64,000 bases of DNA from Armillaria gallica (GCA_037576215.1 JBANDB010000003.1:6820001-6884000), one strand, 5' to 3'. Counted from the first letter of the stretch, positions 23,099 through 35,419 are shown. Notes: generated by a model from the letters alone, not told the origin. A program made the numbers and translations.

Positions 23099-23805
23099 AA
23101 TACTGTAATAAAACCAGTTTCCTTCCTCCCTTCTTTTCTTCTACTCTTTCTGGTGACGTCCCCCGCACATGTACTCCACAATACCCTAACCTTTTGTTTT
23201 TCCCTTCCACACCAGCATTCCACTCCCTCTTACTTGCGACACTCTCGGCGCATGCATGTCCATCCTACCCCGTCCGCATGAGGCATACCCCTTGGTGACT
23301 CGGCCTTGACGACTAGAGAAACAACCATCGATTCAGCGGCTCAGTTGTCAGTCCTTCCCATCAACAAAAAGTATGTTCCTGGTGCGATGTCAGGACGGTG
23401 TATTTCCTACAATAATCCTTTCAGCTACGGCCTAGATGGTCGTGCATCATGTCAGAGAGACATGAGTAGACGGATCGGTTCTCATTCAGATACAATATTG
23501 TTGCTCGCCTTCTGAAAGCCTTCTATTTACCAACTGCTAAACCTGGTTTTAGTATAGCCGTACCGTTTACTCAAGATGTTAAGTACATGTACCACTGTAC
23601 CATTAGACTCTGGGATTGTGCAGTGGTACCGCTCCTCACATAGATATTAAGCGATGTTCATTGTTGACGTTTGGATGGGCGACAGATATTCACGTCGCAA
23701 TCCTAATTCAATTAGGGCCTAGGCAGTGTAGGCATCCTTGGACCTTAATCCTGCGGAAAGAACCAGATTTCAGGATGAGAAAAAGATAGTATGTATATAC
23801 AGCAA
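23099..23805. other. Array DNA with upstream gene module
   Basis: The stretch 23160-23300 matches 30580-30700 (CCTTCCACACC then GCATTCCA). The part 23400-23800 parallels 31270-31630 and 33180-33660, each ending just left of a tRNA-Asp gene. These parallels define a repeat unit that ends with the tRNA. No open gene was seen. Confidence 0.5.
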
Positions 23806-23896
23806 CTCTCTGGCTGGGAGTCGAACCCAGCTTTCGCGCGCACTAATGGTTACAGAGTATGACAGGCACGTGTACTAACCGATATACTACCAGAGA
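23806..23896 (-). tRNA. tRNA-Asp(GTC), intron-containing, copy 3
   Basis: Same exon sequence as copies 1 and 2 except for one change in the 5' anticodon-stem strand (CGTGC instead of CGCGC), which makes one G-U pair with GCGCG. Anticodon GTC, T-arm and discriminator G are intact. The intron after position 37 is about 19-20 nt. Likely functional. Confidence 0.87.
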
Positions 23897-23965
23897 ATTT
23901 CTATTACTGATGTTAATATTTATCTAATCCTACTTCTTCAGCCTGATGCTACAGTCAATACACGG

Positions 23966-24049
23966 CGATAACTGCTACCTCCATCAAAGCAGGTTCTCTT
24001 AACACGACGATAACTGCTACCTCCATCAAAGCAGGTTCTCTTAACACGA
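23966..24049 (+). repeat. Tandem duplication, 42-bp unit
   Basis: Two adjacent copies of a 42-bp unit that begins CGATAACTGCTACCTCC and ends near CTTAACACGA. The copies are essentially identical, so the duplication is recent compared with the surrounding decayed DNA. Confidence 0.9.
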
Positions 24050-24355
24050 CGATGTCCTCCATGGACGAAACTCCCCCGAAGTATCTGGCCTTCTCATTCG
24101 CGACAGCAACATCGAACATTCCATCAATAGCGAACTGAGAAAGTGATGCGAGTTTCGGATTCGAGATTTCTGCCTTTGTCCTGTTTTGAAAGTTTTTATC
24201 AATGGACGTGAATTCGTATTACGGCAAAGGTAGCCTGGGTCCTGGACATGTAGGAAGGACTCTCACGTGTACTGGTCGAATGGTTGGTACGTGAAGCTTG
24301 AAGTTCCAGCTGTACCAAGATTAGAGCTCATCCACGCCGCCAGACCGCTATACAC

Positions 24356-24541
24356 TCATTCCGTTCTACACCAAGACGATTTCCTGTCATCCCCGTGCAG
24401 CGCCTCAGTGTTATCCAATCGCGTTTCTGACAGCGGGTCACGGTTCTTCCCACCTCCTTTGGCGCATTTTCCTGAATAGCTGCGCAGGGATAGACAGCCA
24501 TGGGGCACGACTGCGATTAGTGCTGGCGGGGAAGGCATCAC
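24356..24541 (-). pseudogene. Membrane-protein family copy, tail fragment
   Basis: A 61-residue minus-strand frame contains DPLSETRLDNTEALHGD, matching the tail of the copy at 10702-11025, but the hydrophobic helix expected upstream is destroyed. A decayed module A copy. Confidence 0.5.
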
Positions 24542-25255
24542 TGTATGAAGGGATGGATTCGTGTTCGAGTGGATACATTGGAGATTCCCGTGGAACGTCG
24601 AGTATGGTCATGGACGCGGGACACCTCTTTGTCCGATAACCTCACCCGTTAGCCCTATGTAGTCTAATCAAGCGCAACATCCAGACGGTGTGACTTGAGT
24701 ACTCTATACCGGTGGCGATGTCTTCCAAGCAAAGTCATGGGCTGTAATATCCGGTGCTCTCGGTAGGAGCATTCGATTGTATTGTAGAGATACGGACTAG
24801 GAGCAACAGGTAGGCGTGTGTTACCAACATTCTATATCCGAAACTCAATCTGCATATCTAACAGAAATCTTATGTGGGTACGGGCAAGCCGACACTGTGA
24901 GTCTCGGGTTTCGCTGTATTCTGTATTGTTTACCCAAGGCTTGATATGTAGGGCTGTACTCAGTACGTACCAGTGGAGTGGCCGATATTCTTGTCCCTCT
25001 TCTAAGATGCTCATTCTATCTTCAGTATAGTATCAATTTCGTATGCCGGGTGATCATCATACTTACCTGATCGTGTATACACAAGGACCTGCGCAGTAAG
25101 CGCGTTGAACTCAAAGCAGCCAAGGACGAAACATCGGATGTGATCATCTTTTTCAACACAGGATGTTTCGCTATGCATACTATACTTATAACGAAGGGTG
25201 TCGCTGTGTATGTTATCCTTACAGACCACCTCTTTCATTGTTATTCTACCCCGTG
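24542..25255. other. Array DNA and promoter region of the seven-helix gene
   Basis: Array sequence (shared with 10.2-10.6 and 34.6-34.9 kb, including CGAAACTCA followed by CTGCATA) runs to about 24.9 kb. The remaining bases up to the ATG at 25256 presumably contain the promoter of the next gene. No intact gene was seen. Confidence 0.4.
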
Positions 25256-26562
25256 ATGGCGAGTCAGATCGGTCCTCTAGTACCAGATCTTACCGACGCC
25301 GATAGAGCTTATATTTTTACAGAGCTCGACTCGGCATTGAATTCGCGAATTCTCTATTCTCTACTGCTTGGTGTGCATATTACCTCATCTAAATATAGGT
25401 GTCTAATCATGGCTGTACACAGGTCTGTACACCGGCATCGTCGCCGTCACGTTGGAAAGCATCTGTGAGTGAAACACGTCCACCCCGGTATTCAACTTGC
25501 TAAAGGGAGCGACACAGATACGAACAAGACTCGGCCCGTCGGACGGGGCATGGTCGTTGTCATATGTATCCTCCATATCGTCACTTCCGTCAACTTCATC
25601 GCCGACTGGGTATACACCCGCACTCTTTTTGTTGGAAACGCACAGAGTTCTTGGGCAGAATATCTGTTTGCCAACAGTGACCGTGTCAATTTGATCCTGG
25701 TGATGGGTGTTGCGGGTATCATCTGTACTGCTCTTGCGGACTCCACCTTGGTATGTGCAGCTCACACTATCCCCTCCATGTCATCAAACCAAACTACAGA
25801 TTTGGCGCTGCTGGACGGTCTGGGGACGGCGATGGCCTGCCATCTTACCTCCCGTCCTTTTCCTCATTTGCACAATTGGTATGATCAACCTGATTTTTAA
25901 GGAATTCACGAATTCACCCCATGCAGTATTTAACAGCATCGCTATATACAAGTCATATGCCACGATAAGCGGGTACACTCTCGGGTTTGTGCTCCATTCA
26001 GCCTTCATCCTTGCTACGACTCTATGGTGCACCCTGCTCATCATCCTCCGCATCGTGGCCGTCGTACGAGCGGAAGCTAGACTTGGAACTTACCGCCACG
26101 TTATCGAAGTCTTTGTCGAATCATCGGCTCTTTATTCGCTATCCTTGATCTTATATGTAGCTGTGTTTTGCTATGACACTCCTGCGACGTTTTACATCGA
26201 TGTCGTAGCGGGGGTTGCGAGGGTATGTTCTTCAATTGTCACTGTGTGCTTGAGTTACAGTTTTTATGCAGGGAATCGCACCGACGCTCCTCGTGGGGCG
26301 TGTAGCAGCGGGACATGCCCGACCAGATGATTCCTGGCAAGGGAGCTTCATGTCTTCGCTTCACTTTGGTACACGTCTGGGAGGGTGGAGGTCTCAGCAG
26401 GGGAGCGATGAGCTTGAAGCTCAGTTGGAGGGAGGCGATGAATATGCGGTGGCGGCGGCTTCTACTGCCTACTCGGATGATGGTGTTACCCATCGAGATC
26501 ACTGTAAAACTCAATCAGAGGGACTAGATAACCCGGCGGTCGTCGTTGTACCGAGGGATTAA
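25256..26562 (+). CDS. Seven-helix membrane protein of an Agaricomycete family
   Basis: Exons 25256-25370, 25423-25464, 25518-25750, 25800-26222 and 26272-26562 join in phase (introns 48-53 nt) to about 367 residues. Hydrophobic helices include SLLLGLYTGIVAVTL, GMVVVICILHIVTSVNF, VNLILVMGVAGIICTAL, ILPPVLFLICTIGMINLIF, LGFVLHSAFILATTLWC and ALYSLSLILYVAVF. The motif IWRCW at residues 131-135 after the third intron is a hallmark of a large mushroom-specific membrane family of unknown function. A polar, acidic tail of about 95 residues follows. A further 48-nt GT..AG segment near 25880 is in frame and could be spliced out optionally. The gene looks intact. Role unknown; receptor-like topology is only an inference. 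Confidence 0.83.
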
Positions 26563-27543
26563 CATCTGTTGATGTGCATTCTATTTCATCCCACTTTCAT
26601 TGCTTATTCTCTAGCACATGTGCGCCGGGCCTTTCTCTGCTTTCCACCTTAGATTTAATGCGTTCTACGGCCGTTGGCCGTTGAGTTTCAAGTTCGACCG
26701 CATAATATTACACACGGCAATACTCAGCCTGCTCAGTCGTTCATTTCTCCAAACCACAATCTTCGGAACGACGTCAGTTTTTTATAGTTCTCCCTCAGCC
26801 CTCAGACAAGGGGCTGTAGGAGGGAGCCGTGCAGCACTCGCCCACCAGTGAGAAATATCATGGTATCACCCTAAAAAGTCGCCATCCTCAATTCATGGCG
26901 CCACGGACTGGTCACTGATATAAACACCCTTCGTCCTCACTGTCTCGCGGCGCTTTTTGAGACGTGCTACTTCTAGCGTCAGGGTCGCAGACGCCTCAAG
27001 AGGAAATAGTCTTCTTCTAAAAGACTGCGTGTGTTCGTGATATAGACTCGGAGGAGATCTTCAAGCGGGCTGTGTTATGCGAAAATTCTTCCGGTGGCTC
27101 ACTCGCTCGAGTCCGGGTTCGTCGTCTGGAACGTGCTACTATGAAGAGCAACCGACATACATTTGGGTTCTCATTCAGGTTTGAAGCATCTCTCGCAAAT
27201 GTAGGCATCTTTGTTCCTCCATTTTCCGTGTGTTCATTTGCTTTTAGGTCGGCGTCACGGTCGTTGCGCTGTGCTGAAGAAAAAATTAGCATTCATTTCG
27301 TAACCAGAAATTCCCAGGGGATACTTCAGACCCATTTTTCGATCTACGCTGCTTTTTATCACCCTGGGGACGGTGTGATAGCAGCTCAGCCTACTGCCAG
27401 TGCTGCCAAAATAAGAATACGCTCCCAATCTGTTGAAGAATCGAACTCAGTCTGTCACCTAGACATTCGCATAGATGAACTTTCACTTACTAACAGAACG
27501 ACGAAGAAGAAAAAGTGCACATTGTATCCCTCCACTTCTCATT
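26563..27543. other. Array DNA, degenerate
   Basis: Segments near 26.8-27.0 kb match array modules at 11.2-11.7 and 43.0 kb, and 27.1-27.3 kb matches 22.5-22.7 kb. The plus-strand frame 27072-27584 (170 residues) crosses repeat sequence and a tRNA relic, so it is not called as a gene. A degenerate T-arm-like piece lies near 27435. Confidence 0.35.
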
Positions 27544-27603
27544 CACCTCCTGGGAATCGAACCCAGAACACGGCTATTATGTAACCGATACACCAAGAGT
27601 CTC
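27544..27603 (-). pseudogene. tRNA-like relic, second class, copy 3
   Basis: On the minus strand CTCTTGGTGTATCGGTTACA (A-box-like) and TTCTGGGTTCGATTCCCAG (B-box and T-arm) are present with no anticodon arm. The phrase GCCGTGTTCTGGG is shared with the relic at 23038-23098. It immediately precedes the F-box-like pseudogene. Confidence 0.6.
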
Positions 27604-27623
27604 GCCATATTACGTACTAAAAA

Positions 27624-28668
27624 GTGGCTTCATTCCTTTCCATGGCCACGTTCCCTCCAGAGCTCGTGGAAAAAATCGTTCACGAAATATGGCATACTGA
27701 AATGCCCTCTATCGTCCGACAGTCCTTCATGGCAACTTGCCCCGGGATTAACCGAACATGGAAAGCCGTCTACGCCCCTATCGCCTCTCAGGATATCTAC
27801 ATCCCCAGCCTCGCCTATATATACTACCTATGCGACATAGCTGGGCGCCAGAAGTCCATCATCTACCATGATCTCATACCCTGACTTACCCGTACCATCA
27901 CCTGCTTCGTCGATCTCCGAGAAAATGTAGAGGAAAGCGCAGCAAAAGAAGTTTACGACCTTCTCATGAGGCTACCCAATGACATTGGCCTCAAAGCTCT
28001 TTTCCCACAAGTTCCCTATATATCTTTTGGACTCAGTTGGATAGGTGATGGACGGACAACGGGGATGCTACGTGGTCTTCCCATCTACATTCGCTACGAA
28101 CGGCCCTTGCCTAGACGCCATAAGAAACACTGGTATCTACGACTGGACATACATGTGTCCATTACAGACCTGGACCCTTTCTCAAGATTGTGTGGTTGCT
28201 CTTGGCCCTCCGTCCTCTTTGAAGTGCACAATATTGGAATGCGCCCTCCGAGGGTCTTTGGGTGCCATCATTCGTATCATCAGAGGATGTCTCATGGTGT
28301 TCTATATTCTCACCAAACCATGTTTGCAATCCAGTACCGAGGTGATTTGGAGGCTATCAATTGGCGCTTATGGATGGCTTCCAAACGACTCCATGGATTG
28401 AGGTTACTTGCCACCCCCCGTTATTACTGGGGATATAAGCAAACACAGTGGTCTTTACGCGTTTCAGAACACTGCCGTACAGCATTTCGAGGCTGTCGAC
28501 CCACTATTGATTTTTAATCTCGAAGTCAACGAGACCATGCGGGTAGCGGAACCGTTTGACGGCGAGTGCTCTGCACAGGTCTCAATCCGACATTTCGACG
28601 TCAAGATTTATCAGGAGTGTATTTTGGAATGTTTACGCGATTTACGGGTTTACAGTATCCTGGTGTAA
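27624..28668 (+). pseudogene. F-box-like protein pseudogene
   Basis: Coding-type sequence runs from FPPELVEKIVHEIWH (F-box-like helix) through LTRTITCFVDLRENV, KALFPQVPYISFGLSWIG, WYLRLDIHVSITDLDPFS and LEAINWRLWMASK to LLIFNLEVNETMRVAEPF. It resembles a family of mushroom proteins with an N-terminal F-box-like segment. A TGA at 27882-27884 interrupts the frame, which then continues in the same phase to about 28430. The remaining part is in the +1 frame. No GT..AG pair removes the stop cleanly. One nonsense change plus one frameshift make it a fairly young pseudogene. The C-terminal frame ends at 28666-28668. Confidence 0.65.
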
Positions 28669-31634
28669 TGCTAGGAAACAGATTATCGAAGAAACGGGAT
28701 GAACTCAGCGTTATATCATCAGGTTAACCTCTGCTTTACGGTAACACGCTCAAATTATTATTCGAGCGAGTGCGAGGTTCGTTCCTCTGTCACGGTTCTG
28801 ACATCGATGTACAACACCGTGACTGGAAATAATCCTCTGCGAACACGACAACGATAATGCACTTTCAACATGCCTCCTTCTTTTCTACTCCTGCTGCCAT
28901 ACTCTCAGACCTGGTCAGCGAACGTTGATATCCGGCGACTTCTTGATGATGTGCCGCCTACGCGATATAGAAAATCTGGGACAATTTCGGTCACTGGTGC
29001 TTAGCGCTCATGCCCCGTTCCATCAAGTGAGTCAAGTCGGGACGAATCATTAATGTTACTCGTCGTGGCTCTCTCGTCACCACCATCATCGATATTCTTG
29101 GGGTCCCGTTTCTTGACTCCCCCTCCCTCGAATGGCCTCTGGGCATATCTTGCGAAGCTGCGGATTGCCTTCCTTTGATGGATTGTGCGTAAATCGGCTG
29201 GACGACATCAAGTTGCAAAATAGGGGCCACGGCGACATTGCGCTGCCCGACCGCGTACCTCCTGAATGACCGGAGTACGGTCCTGCGCAGAACCGTACTT
29301 TTCTCAAGGAGCATTTGTCCCAATAGACGGTGTCTAAAGGAGGCAGCGAAATAGGGGTTGCAATGGTTCTCTCTAGGACCCTTGCGGTATCTTGGCCACC
29401 CTTTCTCGAATAAGCCTCTGAGTGCATCCAGCAATGTCGCCGGTTGATCTGGACGCACATATTTCGAGGGACGGCACCCAAATTATCTTGAGCAGAAAAC
29501 AGGGGTCGTGTCGCTTCTTACTATAAGATGTCCCGACTCCCTCTTTCGCTGCTTTGATTCATATTATTCCGTCGTTAAGGCTACTCAGCTATGACGAAGG
29601 AGGGTGGACACAAAGCTTTTGCGCTATGGCTCCCTCATGTGTTATTCTATCCATAATCTGTCGCATGCTTTTCTGACCACTTTTTCACCTCTCCATCGCC
29701 GAGGCCGTGAGGGAATACTCTTGGCGGGGCTTTACCATAGCGGCAGAGCATGGCTAAGGTTCGGTCCCATAGCAGTTATTAATTTCTGATTCATCTTATA
29801 TCTAGCTGTAGTACGGACGTCGTTACGTTTCTGTTCAGGAGCACCGACGACTAATAAAACCACCTTCCTTCCTTCCTTCCCGCCGTTCTCATCTAGCTGC
29901 CTTTCTGACAACCAAAGCTTCGTTCGTGACGATGGATGGACATGGTGAGGAAGCATCGTTTCCATGGATCATCGTCGAGCGATGAGGCCTCATTCCCCAT
30001 GGACCTGGTACTAGGTAGACGCTCTGGTTCCATGAAGGGAACGAACTCTGCGCCCGAGACTATAGGCAATGGACCTCACAGTGAGCGTTATCACTGTGTC
30101 GTTCTGAAATGTATTAATCATAGGATGTCGTATCGCCCTCAATTCAAGACAGCCTAAACCTACGATTCAATCAGCCCGCACCTTTCTTCCAACCACGACG
30201 TTCATTCATCGACATCACGCCTTGTTCTCATTCCACACTTCTGGCTATCCCAGCGGTCTCACTTTTTGTGCCGCTCCTACTGGGAATACATCATGGTAGA
30301 AGATCTGGCGCAAGGGCATCATCTGTAGCAGGACGAAACTCGCGCCGATACCACATTCTCAGCCTCATAGATTCGTCATTAGCACCGCCAACTCCCCTCT
30401 CGATATGGCCTGCAATTCTGGCATACCATAGCTAGCATGCCCGGAGCCTGACAAGCCTTTTCAGTGGGAAGCTCGATATACCGGGACCTTGCCGGAAGGT
30501 TCATCTTCACGATGATTGACATTCACTGGCACCATTGAACGGAACACGACAAGTATCAAAAGTCCATCCCCAAACAATGACACTTCCCCTGCCCATGTAC
30601 TCAACCTTTCGTTTTTGCCTTCCACACCGGCATTCCATTCCCTCTTACTTACAGTACTCTCGGGGCACATTCACGATCGGTGGGAGGTGTCAACGCCACC
30701 CTTGGGGGAGATATTCTAGCGGCAGATATCAAGAGTCCTCTTCGGTGACTTGACGTCCAGGGTAGCGCATATCGATCCAGCAGGAGTCCTTCGTATCGAC
30801 AAGAGTTCTTGTTTCTTCGCTGCCTGTACATACTCGAGAGCACCTGAACGGACGGGATGATACCAGGACTACGAAATATCTGCTGGTGAAAATGAGGTCA
30901 CCATCATGTCTTACTGTGGCAAGCTTTCGATAGCCCGTACGGGTCTTTGGTGCCGATATGCACAGACGTCTTCCCTCTCCCCGGGTACGGTTTCCCTACT
31001 ATATGCACCCTGTACCCCTAACTGGGAATCCTTCAGGGTTCGGCGTAGACTGCGAGTTCCCTTTTGCGCGGATGGGAGGGCGCGGTTTCTGTACTCAGCA
31101 CCTACATGCGATAGCGAACCCAAACAGTTCTTTCGGGTTCATGGAAAGCGTGGATGAGGATCCAGCGCATGCTTTTCCTCTCCGCAAGCCCGGCGCACTC
31201 CGCTATGGCAAAATTTACACCGAGCATTACAATATCCTCATCGCTGGTATTTTCCACAAATTTAAATGATCCTTTCAGCTACCGCCTACCTGCTCAAGTC
31301 AGAGAGGCATAGATTTAGCTGAGAGTATGATCCGTCATACCACCGGTCGCGGATGGTTCTCACTCAGATACGATGTTGTCGCTTGCCTTTGCCGACTGCT
31401 ACACAGGCACCTGGTAAATTTATTTTAGCTTGTTTCTTTCCGAAATTCGTCGACCCACCCTTGTAATACATGATGAATACTATCAGGCTCTAGGATCGTC
31501 CAATGGTACTTTTCCTCGGATGACTAGCAATATTGATTCTTGAACGGTGATGGGTAGCAATAGCAGGTCGGAGGTCCTAGGGATTCTGGGATAACAAAAC
31601 AAGTAAAATTTAGATTTTAGATTCTCCAGATATA
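28669..31634. other. Array DNA with modules, no intact gene
   Basis: A 155-residue minus-strand frame (28991-29458) has no recognised domain. Module B lies near 30060-30130. The upstream module lies at 30460-30730 (minus frame with WNAGVEGKNERLS), and 31.0-31.6 kb parallels 33.0-33.6 kb. A phrase at 29815-29865 (TTTCTGTTCAGGAGCACCGA) recurs near 62535, outside the array. Confidence 0.4.
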
Positions 31635-31740
31635 CTCTCTGGCTGGGAGTCAAACCCAGCTTTCGGAATTCGCGCGGAACGTGAGTCGATCCATGTATAA
31701 GCCTGACAGGCGCGTGTACTAACCGATACACTACCAGAGA
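31635..31740 (-). pseudogene. tRNA-Asp(GTC) copy 4, probably damaged
   Basis: Acceptor stem, D-arm, GTC anticodon and intron position are as in the other copies. The T-loop reads TTTGACT instead of TTCGACT, which breaks the near-invariant C56 and the B box. The region between the anticodon stem and T-stem is about six bases longer (AATTCCGAAAG). Transcription and folding are likely impaired. Confidence 0.75.
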
Positions 31741-33662
31741 ATATTTTTCGTAGCTTGATTGATTGATTATCACGTCCATTATCATTATCGCAAGTTAAAT
31801 CCCCTCTTGGTCTTCCGCGGGACTCTCACCCGAAGCTAACGTTTCATCGGCAATCTTTTTGTCATGTTTTGCGGATTTTTTCCCTGATATCTTACAGCAG
31901 ACGTCACGACGAAAACGTGGATTTACGAAGGTAGCCGGACGGTAGGTGAATTCTAGCAACTAACAACGAGATTAGAGCTCATTCGCGCCGCCAGGCCGCT
32001 ACACTCATTCCCGTCGTCGCTCCATTCCTTCCCATGGCACACCCACAGCGTTTGGCCACAGTTGCGCCCCCCTTTCGAGCATTTTCATCACCAGAGGACA
32101 CGATGATGGGGGTCGTAGACGGCTGCTATCAATGGAGGAATGAACGTCGGCCGGTCACCAACCTTCGCTCCGATGGTCTAGACGCGCGGCAAGCTTCGTT
32201 CGCGGCGATGGATGGAGAGGAGGCATCGTTTGCATAGATCGTCGTTGAGCCTCGGACGTGGTAGACGCTCCGGTTCTGCGTATCATATGGGGTTTAATAT
32301 GAAGGAAACAAACTCTGCGCCCGGTGCTATAGGGAATGGACCGCACAGTGAGCGCTATCACCATGTTGTTCTGAAATGTACCAATCATAGGATATCGTGC
32401 CGCTCTCAATTCAAGCTGAGACTAAGCCTACCATGCAATCAGCCCGCACTTTTCTTCCAACCACGACGTTCATCTAACGTCGCGCCTTCCCATCCATCTT
32501 GTCTTTGAGATACGATTGGGACGACCCCAAATGCTTCACACCAAGCGACGGCACCAGGGACTGGCCATCTCTCCACCCTTTCCCCTCTTACCCGCGCATC
32601 GTAACGAGGAGCAATCGTGAACTTACCCCGTTCGCCAAGTTCATGATTCGTAGGGGTGTCGACCATTGTTCTCCCGTCCTCAGGGGGAGATATCCTAGCG
32701 ACAGATATCGCTCCTCTTGACGTTGAGGGTAACATGCATCGATACAGCAGGAGCGCCCACCTCAGCTGTCAATCCTTTCCGTCGGCAGAGGGAACTGAGG
32801 TCCCTGCGGTCTTTGTTCCTTCATCGAGGCATTTACCCGGGTAGGTAACGTCTTGCCTGTAGGACGGGAAGGTCGCGGTGATACTTGACCGGCGGAGTAT
32901 ATGCTTGTGAACATGAACTCAACATGGCGTGCCCTTTTGGGTTGGCGGAGGCAGGCCGCGAGCTCCCTTTTGCGTGGACGTGAATGTACACCAAACCGAC
33001 GCTTTCTTTTCCTGAGCTCTTGGCCTCGCATGCTGAGGGAGCCGGTTGAGTCAAGCTGTCATTCGAACGGCATATTTCACGTTCTCTCGCTGATGCTTCG
33101 ATTTCCTCTGTGGCAAGGTTTACACCGTGTGCCGATCAACCGTCTCGACGCTCCCGGCGCGATGTCGCTGTGTATTTCTCACAAGGTGGTCCTTTCAGCT
33201 ACCACCTAGATGGTCGATGGCCTTTCATGTCAGAGGCATGGATTCAGAGAGTACGTTCGAGCCCAGTTACTGGACGGATTGGTTCTCACCCAGATGCGAT
33301 GTTGTCCTTCTGAAAATCCTCTTCTTCTCTTTGTTAACTGCTACACGAGCACCCTGTAAAGTTATCTTAGCTTGTTCCTTTCCAAATTTCGTAGTATGAC
33401 CGTAGCACGTACCACCTTTGACATACGATGTTGGTTTCATAATGTCAGTATTGAGTACCACTTGACTCTGAGATCATGCTATGGGAATTCTCCTCGCATA
33501 GATAATGAGCAATGTCAATTCTTCAATGGACAACAGTAGGTAGTAGGTACTGGGCAGTGTGTACTTGTATTTACGACGGTATCTAGTATCTAATAATCTA
33601 TCTACTATATAGATTCTAAGTTCCATAATCGGGATGAGAAAAACAAAGGCTAAGGAAACTCA
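31741..33662. other. Array DNA with modules A and B
   Basis: Module A remnants lie near 31975-32110 and module B near 32310-32400. The upstream module lies at 32640-32770. The part 33180-33660 leads into the next tRNA-Asp gene and parallels 23.4-23.8 and 31.27-31.63 kb. All frames are broken. Confidence 0.45.
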
Positions 33663-33756
33663 CTCTCTGGCTGGGAGTCGAACCCAGCTTTCGCGCGAAA
33701 TGGCGTAATATACCTACCATGACAGGCGCGTGTACTAACCGATATACTACCAGAGA
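33663..33756 (-). tRNA. tRNA-Asp(GTC), intron-containing, copy 5
   Basis: All exon positions match copy 1, including stems, GTC anticodon, TTCGACT T-loop and discriminator G. The intron after position 37 is about 22 nt with its own sequence. Likely functional. Confidence 0.9.
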
Positions 33757-34961
33757 ATGTAGCAATAGATTCGATGTCATTGCCCTAATACAGTGACTGC
33801 TATAGATAGATAGATTACCGGCCAAAAAGGAACGCCGGGGTTTTGTGCCGCCAAATGTGTCGGAGACTACAACACTCCATACTGCTGTGATACCCTCAGT
33901 TGCCAGTCGAGAACGCCTCACGAGTTACGGATTCAAAGTGTTGCAGGGACGAGTACAATTCAAAACTTCGAGAGATAACGAGCACTGCATTATGTAGCAC
34001 GACGACACGCGCCGCGTTCACATGTCTTTTTCAGATGCAGCCGTACAAAGACTGAGGGGCGGTATATACACCGGGAACAAACTATGCAAACAGAGGCTCG
34101 GCGGCCGGCAACTGCAGCAGACGATCTTCAATACCAAGCCTGTCCCATGCCAAAGCAACGCAAGTTTCGAATCTGAGCCCTCTGCCGTATTCTCTTTTCA
34201 GCAGCGAAACGAACGATAAAAGCATGCTTGGATATGTAGAAACTTGAAAGGAGTCTTGTGCGGTGCAAGGTGTGTGGGATTCTGATAACTGTAACAAGAA
34301 CTCATCCATAGCACCAGACCGCATTCCAAGGCGATTTTTCGTCGTTCCCGTGGCGCGCCCGTTCCCATCCAGCCGCATTTTCGAGACCGGTCACCCAGTC
34401 TCGCTCTCGTATGGTGACCGGGATAGATAGCGAGGACATAGTGCTGCCAGTGGCAGGGAAGTCTCACTGACAGTACTCGTGCGAGTGGGTGGACCCATCT
34501 TTGAGCATCTATCCAACGATGTAGGCTAGCCCAATGACCGACAATGGAGGCCTTGCCGTGATTTCCGTGGAACTGCTGAGGGCATGCGCGTGGATCACTT
34601 CTTGTCCGATACCTGTTCAAATTCTTGCCTCAGCGCAACATTCAGACTGTGCGCATCAGCAGACGCCGTGTAGGGATACGGACTAGGAGCCACAGTAGGT
34701 GCTTGTTATCTGTATCCTAAAGCCGAAACTCAGTCTGCATACCTGACAGAAATCTTGCGTGGGTAGAAACACAAGGTCGATCGACGATGGCCATGGGAAA
34801 TTGATGTTGGCTGGGGATATCGAGCGACAGTGGTTATATGCTACCCATTATCCGACAGAAAATAGAGGCGGACACAGTATAGCGAAGGTGCGTCGAAACC
34901 TGCAGTAAAATGAGCCCTCATTCGTACCGTCAGACCACCAAATCCATACCCCTCACTTTAC

Positions 34962-35419
34962 TTGGAACATCATTGGTCATTGGATCCTACTGCACTTTCG
35001 CCCCGCCCCGAGTCCGTATTCCGAAGTCTCAACATTTTGGTTTGGGGACCCGCCACTACAGCCATATCCTTCTGGATTGTCTACGTTCCGCTGTGCGATC
35101 TTACTTGGGGGTCCAGGGAACGTACTTTGGGCGTTCTTCAACCTTGCCCTTTTCATTGCATGGAATGTGTAGTTGGAGTGCCTTCCGTTGGGCACAATGG
35201 TGTAGTGACGCTCAAAGTTGGAGATGCTGTTCGTATTGTGCGTATTCGGATACAGCCCTGGCCTTCAGTCAAAGGGCGTTATGGTAATGCTATTTCTCGC
35301 AACACTGCCTTTTATCGACTCCTAGGAGCTGGTACGTCGACTCATCCTCTTTCCTTTATCATTTAACATTAACAACAGGCACAGAGTACCGGGCCAATAG
35401 CGATGGGTTTCCTGGCTGA
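34962..35419 (+). pseudogene. Multi-helix membrane protein fragment, plus-strand paralogue 1
   Basis: The frame reads ISFWIVYVPLCDLTWGS, then CVVGVPSVGHNGVVTLKVGD, and splices from 35331 to 35379 (47-nt intron) to end at TGA 35417-35419. It aligns with the second half of the minus-strand genes at 35721-36390 and 38368-39053 (for example GVPLVGHYYGIETLGLEYAVG). The N-terminal half is not found. It is a diverged, probably truncated paralogue facing the minus-strand gene. The start shown is only the open-frame limit. Confidence 0.45.

Noticed and set aside
27072..27584. 170-residue plus-strand frame
   Set aside because: It runs through array repeat sequence and into a tRNA-like relic, so it is probably chance.
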